From assembly GCA_965204295.1 (NCBI GenBank), contig OZ241973.1, positions 992,001-1,056,000 of the forward strand: a stretch of DNA of 64,000 nt, written 5' to 3'. The DNA comes from JAWKWH01 sp965204295. GTDB lineage: Bacteria; Pseudomonadota; Alphaproteobacteria; Rhizobiales; Rhizobiaceae. Positions 17,697 to 27,949 of the stretch are shown piece after piece; positions within the stretch are counted from its first letter, which is position 1, and every line of letters starts with the position of its first letter. The notes under the pieces are model-generated. The model was given only the letters and a program-made list of their open reading frames with translations. It had not been told where the DNA came from and ran no database searches. The translations under genes and the position numbers were made by a program.

Positions 17697-18114
17697 GATG
17701 ACTCCGACCGAAACCGGCCTACCGCCAGCGGTTTGATCGCCGAAAAGGGCGCTTCGGTTCCCGCGGCGAGACTGCCGGGTGTGTGTGGAGAGTAATCGGA
17801 TCGGGTTGCATCACACAATCTCATTCAGGCACCGCAGGCGATTTCTGCCGCCAGGTCCTCCGCGGCTCCGGCCTCCGGCCATTAAGAATCAGCCTTTCGG
17901 CGCTAGCCTGTTTGCCGGGCGCATAATGGCTGTGGCAGTGTTTCCGTGGCTCAGTCGTGGCAATCACCGTCTCGATCAAGGATAAGGCGGCATTGGACGG
18001 GACATTCGTGTTTTTGCGGGTGGAAGGATTGCCATGACGACGCGAACGGCGACCTGCCACCCAAACCGGACAGGCAGTTTGCCGCTACGGGCGCATAATC
18101 CTGGACGAAGCGCG
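17697..18114. other. Intergenic region without a supported gene
   Basis: About 420 bases. Short frames exist on both strands, but none has a convincing ribosome site, family resemblance or coding character. It may contain the promoter of the VOC/DUF72 pair and remnants of a lost gene. Confidence 0.5.
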
Positions 18115-18270
18115 TTAAATCAGGATCAGAACCGCCATGGCCAGAGCCGGCAACACGAAATTGGCGGCGCCGAGTTGCTTGTCGTTACGTACGATCCATT
18201 CGCGTTCGGCGACCGACTCACGTCGTGTGCGCTCGCGCTCGTGCAGGTCGTTGTTCGGGCGTGCGTGCAT
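18115..18270 (-). CDS. Small predicted membrane protein (51 aa)
   Basis: A 51-codon frame starting ATG at 18270 with AGAGGG ten bases upstream. The N-terminal half is highly charged (HERERTRRESVAEREW) and the C-terminal half is one hydrophobic helix (ANFVLPALAMAVLILI) reaching the stop. This layout is typical of small single-pass inner-membrane proteins. I recognise no family. It stands alone between the VOC remnant and uvrA. Confidence 0.5.
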   Translation of the reverse strand: MHARPNNDLHERERTRRESVAEREWIVRNDKQLGAANFVLPALAMAVLILI

Positions 18271-18560
18271 TTTTTCAAAACCCTCTCGGTTCACTGAACA
18301 TCATATGGGAACCGATTGCCGCGATTTCGAGGAGTGATGACAAAACTGTAATGTGAAGCAATGGCGGCTTTGGCCGGCGGTCAGGCGCGCCGACAGGGCA
18401 AAAGAAAGAATTTTCAGCGCCTTAACCGCAAGCAGAATAAGGAAAACATCCGATGGCGTTCTTTATGCCGGTAGCCGCTCGTCGGTCGTTTCCACCTTAC
18501 CGATGGGCCGCCCTGCCGGCGGATCAACGGAAACCCCACCGGCGAAGAGGAAGGAGCTTT

Positions 18561-21482
<2,922 letters not shown>

Positions 21483-21524
21483 CAATTTCCGGTTTCATGT
21501 CTGCGGCTGCTGATGCGTCTCCAT

Positions 21525-21539
21525 GAACAAAAGTCGAAC
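21525..21539 (-). promoter_or_regulatory. LexA (SOS) box of uvrA
   Basis: On the minus strand GTTC-GACTTTT-GTTC matches exactly the direct-repeat LexA operator GTTC-N7-GTTC of alphaproteobacteria. It lies 43 bases upstream of the uvrA start, where it would block transcription until LexA is cleaved after DNA damage. Confidence 0.82.
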
Positions 21540-22306
21540 GTGTGAACCGGTACAGGAATCTTCGCAACCGCGCAATCGGGCATTTTCGATCCATCCCTAT
21601 ATAGTTCGATTCACGACGACCCCAGCTGCCACATCCCGCCAATACAGATATGGGGAAGAACCGTTTGCATTCGCGTTTTTTGCCATCGCAACGATATTCG
21701 GTCTGGCCTTATCCGGGTTTTCCGTCAAGGCCTGCGTAATTGCGGACGGACCGGATTTCCGGCGGGTGTGGAATATCGCTGCCGACGATATTTCGATCTA
21801 CCGGTTCGGACCGGGGACCGAATGTCCGCAAAAGGATCATATCGTCCACAATACGCGCGAGATCAGAACCTTGATCCGCGTACCGACGACGATTCAGCCG
21901 TGGCGGCGCTCTCGGCCGTACTGTCATGAAACGTGCCCAGAGCCAGCCGTCGTTTGTCCCTGATCAGAAGATTCTCATAAGACGATAATTCCATGTCCCC
22001 GCGGACTTCTTGCTTTTCGGCGTTGCCAGACATGGCGCACTCTTCAAGGTGGATGCGGCAGACTTGCCGGAACATTGCGACCGGCTCGTTTGAAACTGCG
22101 ACGCGAACTGGCGGAAAATGGATGCCAGAATGAGGATTTTGTCGCTCCGAATGCGTTCGCGAATTCAGATGCAATGCTTGACGAATCAATAATTCAAAGC
22201 GCACATTTCAGATGTCCCGAAGCCGTGACGCCGGATGGATGCGGTTGGACCGCCCAAAGGTGGCGAATGGATGAAAATAGTGTTGAAGCAGTAAAGGGCT
22301 AACGCG
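21540..22306. other. Long intergenic region between uvrA and the HrgA-like gene
   Basis: About 770 bases without a well-supported gene. A 146-codon plus-strand frame (21523-21963) and a minus-strand frame whose last 56 codons start at 22033 (MSGNAEKQEVRGDMELSSYE) are open, but neither has a good ribosome site or recognisable domain. The region borders an AT-rich, probably acquired gene and may be an insertion scar. Confidence 0.45.
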
Positions 22307-23235
22307 ATGGGGCTAAAACTTTCCAAAATCGTCGTTGATTTCCTCGCCAGCCATCCGGAACAAAAATTCACGGTACGCCAGATCGCTGAATGGATTTTTG
22401 AGCAGTATCCGTCTGAGTGTGAACAGAAAAAGAGCGACAGTACATCCATCGAAAGTGATGCGGATCTAGTCCAACAGATTGTTGCGGAAATAGGTTCGAG
22501 ACGACCGGCGCTGCAAAAGAAAAACCCACGAATGAAGGGCGTCCCCGAAAGTACTATTGGACGATGAAAACTGATGAAGCGGAGGTGGACGAGGCTGAAA
22601 CAGAGGGAGAAGAATATAATATTATCTCGGATGCCGCCTCGTTCAATGAGAGCGATTTATACCCTATTGTATCTAATTATCTTCGATCAGAACTTTTTAT
22701 ATATTCCAAACGCATTGAAGATAGGAGATCTTCGAACAGACAAGGTCCAAAAGGCAACAGGTGGCTCTTCCCTGATCTTGTCGGAATGGAAGACTTGACG
22801 GCGGACTGGCATACAGAAATCAAAGGTGCGGTCAAGGAATATGCAGATAAAAAGACGAAGCTGTGGTCTTTCGAGATAAAATTACTATTGAATAGATCAA
22901 ATCTGCGCGAATCTTTCTTCCAAGCGGTTTCAAATTCCTCATGGGCAAATTACGGCTACCTCGTCGCCGCCGAGGTCGAGGGGGCAGACACGATGAAAGA
23001 GATGAGAATGCTCTTTTCACTTCACGGGATCGGACTGATCCAGATCGACCCTGAGAACCCTACCGAGAGCCAGATTCTTATTCCTGCCAAGGAGAAACCT
23101 GAGATTGATTGGGCAACCTGCGACCGGCTTGCGCGGGAAAATAGGGATTTCTTGCAGTTCATTAAGCTTATCCGGCAGTTTCATCAGACAGGAGACCCAA
23201 GACCGAGAGATTGGGATATACCAAAAGAGGAATAG
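22307..23235 (+). pseudogene. HrgA-like (COG2958-type) protein, frameshifted
   Basis: Two adjoining frames together make one protein of about 300 residues that I recognise as HrgA/COG2958-like. The first (22307-22567) has the winged-helix-like start FLASHPEQKFTVRQIAEWIF; the second (22564-23235) has RSSNRQGPKGNRWLFPDLVG, EIKGAVKEYADKKTKLWSFE and NSSWANYGYLVAAE, a nuclease-like core. Near 22537 the reading must move by one base: the second frame reads GRPRKYYWTMKTDE, the expected join, while the first ends after VPESTIGR. hrgA genes are known beside restriction-modification loci. The region is AT-richer than its neighbours, suggesting transfer. The cause may be a real deletion or a sequencing error. 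Confidence 0.72.
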
Positions 23236-23263
23236 CCTAGGACACCGGCTCATACCTCCGCAA

Positions 23264-23520
23264 TCAACTGCGGATAGAAGCGGGCTGCACGGAGGCGGGG
23301 GAATCGTCATCCCGCTTGTTACGGCGTGTCGCTACAGCACGGGAGCGTTTGATCTTGTTGAAGAAGCGCTCCACGTGTTTACGCGCCTTGTATTGCGACC
23401 TGTCGTGCTTGATAACCGGGTTTCTTTGCGGCGTCGACGGGGTCACGGCTTTCGCCCTGTGCGCCGCGATCAAGCGGCGGACCGCATTGCTGTCATAGGC
23501 GTGATCGGCCAGTGTCCAGC
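23264..23520 (-). pseudogene. IS5-family transposase C-terminal remnant
   Basis: The minus-strand frame encodes ADHAYDSNAVRRLIAAH, then KARKHVERFFNKIKRSRAVATR, the typical end of IS5-group (IS427/IS1031-like) transposases with the DDE Glu in VERFF. The usual ending after ATR (YDK...) is degraded to RNKRDDDS. The rest of the element and its terminal repeats are not found, so it is an old fragment. It lies between the HrgA-like gene and the broken LysR gene, and marks past mobile-element activity here. Confidence 0.75.
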
Positions 23521-23646
23521 ATCGGGCGGACCGGTGGGACGTGATCGGAACCGACGGGACCGTCTATTGCGAGCGGGCGCTGCTGCATCCGCACGAGAAC
23601 GAACAGCCCTTTACCCTCTCTTGGAGTCGAAACGAAAACACATCTG

Positions 23647-24549
23647 TCACTCGGCCTGCGATCGCGGTTCGGCCCGCGCGGAGCGCAGGCTTCGTTCGAG
23701 TTCGGCGCCCAGGGCGCGAAGGGTCGGGGAGACCAGGCGCCGGTCTGGCATGACGATCATGATGTTGGCCGGGCTGCCCTGCGTCCATTCAGGCAGGACG
23801 TGGACGAGTCGTCCGTCGTCGAGCGCCCGCCGCACATCCCAGAACGATTTGAGCGCCACTCCGAGATCGGATGCGCACATCGCCAGGAGTGTGTCGCCCG
23901 AAACGCATTTCAGCCGCCCCTCGGCCTGGCGATGTGAATGCGGCCGTTCGGACCCTGTAGCCGCCAGGTCGGAGCGTTGCCGAGCAAGGGCCCGTCGCAG
24001 ACGTCAAGGTCTTCCACGCACACGATCGGGCGCCGTTCAAGGTAGCGCGGAGATGCGACCAGAAGTTGGTGATTGTCGGCGATCCGACGGATCACGTGGT
24101 GATCTTCTCCGCTGGAGCCGATGCGCACGGCAAGGTCGATGCGGTCCCGGTCGAGGTTCTGGACAGCGTCGGTCAGGTGCAGGTCGATCGAGACTCGCGG
24201 ATGCGCATGGAGGAACGCGGCGAAGACCGGCGCCACGCAGACCTCGCCGAGCCGGGACGGCGCGGAGACGACGATATGACCCGTCAGCGCCCCATCCGTC
24301 CGGGCTCGACGAAGGCGGCGGCCGCGCGCGCGTCAGTTCGCGCGCCTGGCTCAGCCTGCGTGCCCCGGTGTCGGTCAAGAACAGCCCCGTGGGCGCGCGA
24401 TTGAACAGGCGCCCCCCGAGCCGGTCTTCGAGCCGGTCCAGGCGGCGTGCGATGCTGGACGGAGCTTGTCCCCGGCAGCGGCCGACGGCGGAGAAGCTGC
24501 CATGCTCGGCCAGTTCCTGCATCAGTTCCAAATCGCCAATCAGGTCCAT
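23647..24549 (-). pseudogene. LysR-family transcriptional regulator, at least two frameshifts
   Basis: The N-terminal winged helix is clear (MDLIGDLELMQELAEHGSFS...RLDRLEDRLGGRLFNR, from 24549), but the frame is lost after about residue 70. The effector domain continues in another frame (PVFAAFLHAHPRVSIDLHLTD, about 24240-23930) and in a third (CVSGDTLLAMCASDLGVA, about 23920-23647). Its base composition looks more GC-rich than the neighbours, like the divergent EamA pseudogene. LysR-EamA divergent pairs are common, so both probably arrived and decayed together. Confidence 0.85.
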
Positions 24550-24806
24550 GTCGGGTCGGCTTCCAAGGTTACCTTTTGCGCCAGGCGCAAAGGAGGCTCG
24601 CACAAGGCGTATATTCTGTAAAGCGCTCTGATGGCCGATGTTGCCGGGATCCCAACCCCGGAGACTGCGCCATGGGCATCCGCGACCAACATCTCTTCGT
24701 CGAAGATATCGCCGCTGTCGATCTCGACGGCGACCGCCTCACCGTGCGTTGGATCAAGGGCGGCCGATCCCGCTTCCGGCGCATCGTCCGGAGAAAGGCG
24801 CGCGCG

Positions 24807-25711
24807 ATGAGCGCGTCCCTGATCGGCATCCCCGCCCTGTGCGCGTTGTTCGTCGTTCTGTGGAGCTCGGGATTCGCGGGCGCGAAGTACGGACTCGACT
24901 ACGCCGGAACCTTCACGATCCTGTTCTGGCGCTACCTTCTGGTCGCGACCGTGCTCGCCCTTCTGGTGACGCTCACCCGGCAGTGGCGCCGGATCGCCCC
25001 GCGCGATCTCGTCCGTCACATGACGGTCGGCGTGCTCGCTCACGCCGGTTGGCTCGCCGCTGTTCTGGGCGCGATCGATCTCGGACTATCGGCGGGTCTG
25101 GCGGCCTTCATCACCGCGTTGCAGCCCATCATGACCGGAGCGTTGTCGGCCCGCATGACGGGTGAACGGGTGACGGGGCGCGAGTGGGCCGGACTGGTCC
25201 TAGGTCTCGTTGCGGTTGCGATCGTGATCGGCGATGGCATCGCGCTCGGCGGCTCGCCCGTCGCCTACGCACTGCCCTTCCTGGCCGTCGTCTCGATCAC
25301 GATCGCCTCGCTGACCGATCGGGGTGCGACGGTCGAGGACGAGAAACGGAGCGGCAACGTCGCCCCGCTGCTGCTCATCACGTTCTGGCACTGCGCGGCG
25401 TCGTTCCTCGCACTTGCACCGCTGGCGATCGGTATCTAGGGTCTGGAGGCCGACTGGAACGGCAACCTTGTGTTCGCCATTGCCTGGCTCGCGTTCGTGG
25501 TCTCGCTCTCCGCCTATGAACTGATGTTCGTGCTCTTGCGGCGCATGTCCGCGGCACGGGTGGCAAGCCTGACCTACCTGTCCCCGCCGGTGACGATGGT
25601 CATGGCGTGGCTGGTGTTCGGAGAAACGCTGACGCTCGCGGGGCTCGCTGTCGCGGCGCCATAGCCGTCGGCCTGACGTTGACGGCCCGACGCTCGGAGC
25701 CGACGGCACAC
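24807..25711 (+). pseudogene. EamA/DMT permease with in-frame stop and 3' frameshift
   Basis: The frame starts at MSASLIGIPALC and gives a normal ten-helix DMT transporter, but a TAG codon at 25437-25439 interrupts it after LAPLAIGI. The same frame continues for 74 more codons (AYELMFVLLRRMSAARVASLTYLS), then shifts near 25658; the last codons (GLTLTARRSEPTAH) are in another frame up to 25711. Divergent from the broken LysR gene. An upstream in-frame extension from ATG 24673 (MGIRDQHLFVEDIAAV) may be a remnant of another gene. Confidence 0.85.
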
Positions 25712-25714
25712 TAG

Positions 25715-25934
25715 GCCCGTCCATCAATGGAATCGCAAGAGGAAATGCCGCAATGTTGTGGATCACGTCTTTCGTGATCGCTCTTTCGGAGCCTTTTTCG
25801 CGCCACTGCTGACGGCGTTCGAAAACCATTTCGAAGGCGTCACCGAGCGTTTTTTCGAGCCAGGCAAGCCTGTCATCGATGCCGGTCGGTTCACCGAGCG
25901 TCCGGCAGACCGAAAGGCGAAATTCGGCCGTCAT
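25715..25934 (-). pseudogene. Chimeric remnant: N-terminus of a probable carbon-nitrogen hydrolase joined to the middle of marC
   Basis: The frame starts at 25934, overlapping the stop of the M24 gene by 4 bases (co-translation). The first 34 or so residues (MTAEFRLSVCRTLGEPTGID) resemble the N-terminus of nitrilase-type hydrolases; this is a weak match. From about 25838 downward the sequence is marC: EMVFERRQQWREKGSE and NIAAFPLAIPLM, exactly the part missing from the damaged marC at 27.2-27.7 kb. At 25714 it runs into the back of the EamA pseudogene. It cannot encode either protein. Confidence 0.7.
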
Positions 25935-27094
25935 CGGGGGTCGTCCGTTACCATTATTTCGCGCGGGTAGTCAGTCAAATAGGCATAACCCGTTTCCGTG
26001 ACGACGACCGAATCGCCGATGCGCCCGGCGGTGATGCCATCAATGGATATGCCTCCGTCCACCGCAAAGGTCATTCCCGGTTCAAGAATGGTCGTATCGC
26101 CCGCCTTCAGTTCCGGCGCTTCCAGATAGGCAACGCCGATTGACCGTCCTGTGCGATAACCTGTTTCATAGCCGCGAGCCGCATAGACCTCATTGGCCGC
26201 AGCGGCGACGTCCCGTGCCTCAACTCCGGGCCGGATCGTCCCGATGGCGGCCTGTTGCGCGTCTATGGCCGCCTGCTGCACCCTGGCCGCTTCGTCGTTG
26301 ATATCGGCGATATGAAACATGCGGTCGAAGCCGAGCTTGTATTGCTTGAACTGCGCCGTGTTACAGAAGCAGAAATAGACCGCATCGCCGCGCGCATAGG
26401 GTTTGACCGAAGCCCTGCGGTGAACCATCGACGTATCCGCGCCGCTCTGCATGATTTGCAGATTATGTATCATCGGCGAGACAAAACGTTCCCGGCCTTT
26501 CGCCGTCAGAAAACCCGCGGCGGCTCGCGTGCCGGCATTTATGACCGCAAGCGCGCTTTCGTATTCCGGCGCTCCCGCCTGAAGAGATTCATGTGCCGCT
26601 TTCATCATCTCGCCTGCTATCCGGCCCGCCTTTCTCATCACCTCGATTTCGAGCGGTGATTTGATCATGCGCTGGGCGCCAAGAACCGGACCGATGTCCT
26701 TCAATGCAACGCCGGGATATTTTTCCTCCAGATAGTCGCGAACAAATGACGGAATACGATCCCGCTTGATCCACAGCGCATCCATGCCGTGCGGCAGCAC
26801 TTCCGATAAAACGCGTCCCCAACCGCGTTGCCCTGCATCCTCCCAGACCCTGATGTCATCCACCCATGTCATTTCGGCCGCCATCTCGCTTTCCATTAGC
26901 GGTGTGATAACGACCGGGTCGTGAATGGTGGACAGGACCAGTATCGTTGGCCGGCCGAACTCGATGCCGAGATATCCCCAGAATCCGGCGAGATAAGCTA
27001 TTGAGCTTTCGTCGGTGAAAACCGCCGTGTGAATGCCTTCATCCGCCATGCGCCCCATCAGGACGGTCGTGCGTCTCCTGGCTTCATCCAACAT
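25931..27094 (-). CDS. M24 (creatinase/Xaa-Pro peptidase-like) family protein lacking canonical metal ligands
   Basis: A 387-residue pita-bread protein with an N-terminal creatinase domain (about 1-130) and a C-terminal M24 domain (about 145-387, from MIKSPLEIEVMRKAGRIAGEMM). The canonical metal residues seem lost: where a GHGIG/HE motif is expected the sequence is GRSIGVAYLEAP, and the final Glu motif reads GRIGDSVVV. Such changes are seen in creatinase-like, metal-independent amidinohydrolases. The start MLDEARRRT has GGGAGG upstream. It was probably followed by a hydrolase gene, now truncated, overlapping by 4 bases. Substrate unknown. Confidence 0.82.
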   Translation of the reverse strand: MLDEARRRTTVLMGRMADEGIHTAVFTDESSIAYLAGFWGYLGIEFGRPTILVLSTIHDPVVITPLMESEMAAEMTWVDDIRVWEDAGQRGWGRVLSEVLPHGMDALWIKRDRIPSFVRDYLEEKYPGVALKDIGPVLGAQRMIKSPLEIEVMRKAGRIAGEMMKAAHESLQAGAPEYESALAVINAGTRAAAGFLTAKGRERFVSPMIHNLQIMQSGADTSMVHRRASVKPYARGDAVYFCFCNTAQFKQYKLGFDRMFHIADINDEAARVQQAAIDAQQAAIGTIRPGVEARDVAAAANEVYAARGYETGYRTGRSIGVAYLEAPELKAGDTTILEPGMTFAVDGGISIDGITAGRIGDSVVVTETGYAYLTDYPREIMVTDDPR

Positions 27095-27185
27095 GCCGGC
27101 GCCCTCCCGATGCGGCAATTGCGATCTAAAAGAACCAGACATTTTCGTGCCGATCAATGCGACGGCGCAGATGAAAAAACCGGCG

Positions 27186-27729
27186 ACTAACCCGAAACCA
27201 GCGCCCTGACGCCATCGGCGACGAATTGCACCGACAGGGCCGCGAGGATCACACCTAGAAGCCGCGTCAGAATCGTCCGACCGGTCTCGCCAATCAGCCT
27301 ATCGAAGGATTACGACAACAGAAACACCAACCATGCGGTTGCGATGACCGCAAATATGACGCCGATCAGGATGACGCGCTGTTCCACGGAGGCAAACTCA
27401 TCCGATAGGAGGGTCGTCGCGGAGATTGCGCCGGGCCCGGCCATCAAAGGCAATATAGAACAGTAGCAGCCCGCCTGCGACGCGAAACGCCGGAAGCGTT
27501 ATGCCGAGGACGGACAAAATGTTCGCACAGGCAATCGAAAACAGTGCGAGAATGCCGAATCCGATCACGGTTGCCCGGGTGGCTACCTGCGTCGCTCCGC
27601 GCGGTTTATTCAACCGGTCAGCGCTAGGAACAGCGACGCCAGCCCCGCGGGATCGACAATAACCAGCAGCGTTACGAAGGCGTTCAATATGGCGTCGGCA
27701 CCCGGTATGGCGGCTACTCATCCGCATTA
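27186..27729 (-). pseudogene. marC-family membrane protein gene with frameshift, internal deletion and stop
   Basis: Pieces of a MarC-family protein in order: ADAILNAFVTLLVIVDPAGL (about 27700), frame change, GATQVATRATVIGFGILALF...GGLLLFYIAF, then a deletion of about 110 bases near 27445, then MAGPGAISATTLLSDEFASV...ATAWLVFLLS in another frame, an in-frame TAA, and the C-terminus LTRLLGVILAALSVQFVADG. The deleted middle lies at 25714-25838. MarC proteins are six-helix inner-membrane proteins of unclear function. No intact copy is in this window. Confidence 0.85.
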
Positions 27730-27884
27730 TCAATCGGTTTGGAGAACATGGCATCCACCCTTTCCGGTGGGGAAACCGGCCGCATTTGCCGGGATTTTGC
27801 CACAACAAATTGCTGCGCTGCGAAAAGACCAAACTATCTATCTGATTTAATTGAGATAAATGGCCACTAACGGCATCCGGGAAA

Positions 27885-27914
27885 TTGGCGTTTTCGAGTC
27901 GGGTCGGCTATAAA
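27885..27914 (+). promoter_or_regulatory. Probable sigma-70 promoter of gyrA
   Basis: TTGGCG (27885-27890) and TATAAA (27909-27914) are separated by 18 bases. RNA would start near 27921, about 30 bases before the gyrA start. Both hexamers are close to the housekeeping consensus. Confidence 0.5.
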
Positions 27915-27949
27915 AGGTCAACTGATTCTTTTTCGATTGCGACAGACGT

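Noticed and set aside
18500..18530. GC hairpin (CCGCC-CTGCC-GGCGG) downstream of uvrA as terminator
   Set aside because: Short stem and no T-run on the minus strand.
21523..21963. 146-codon plus-strand frame upstream of uvrA, considered as ssb or a membrane protein
   Set aside because: No SSB fold sequence, no acidic SSB tail, no ribosome site.
23541..23640. Plus-strand peptide GTDGTVYCERALLHPHENEQ, considered as part of a gene
   Set aside because: Looks protein-like but is only about 30 codons before it loses sense; no family could be assigned.
23105..24631. 508-codon plus-strand frame across the IS remnant and LysR pseudogene
   Set aside because: Arg-rich antisense frame produced by GC-rich DNA; the minus strand explains the conserved sequence.
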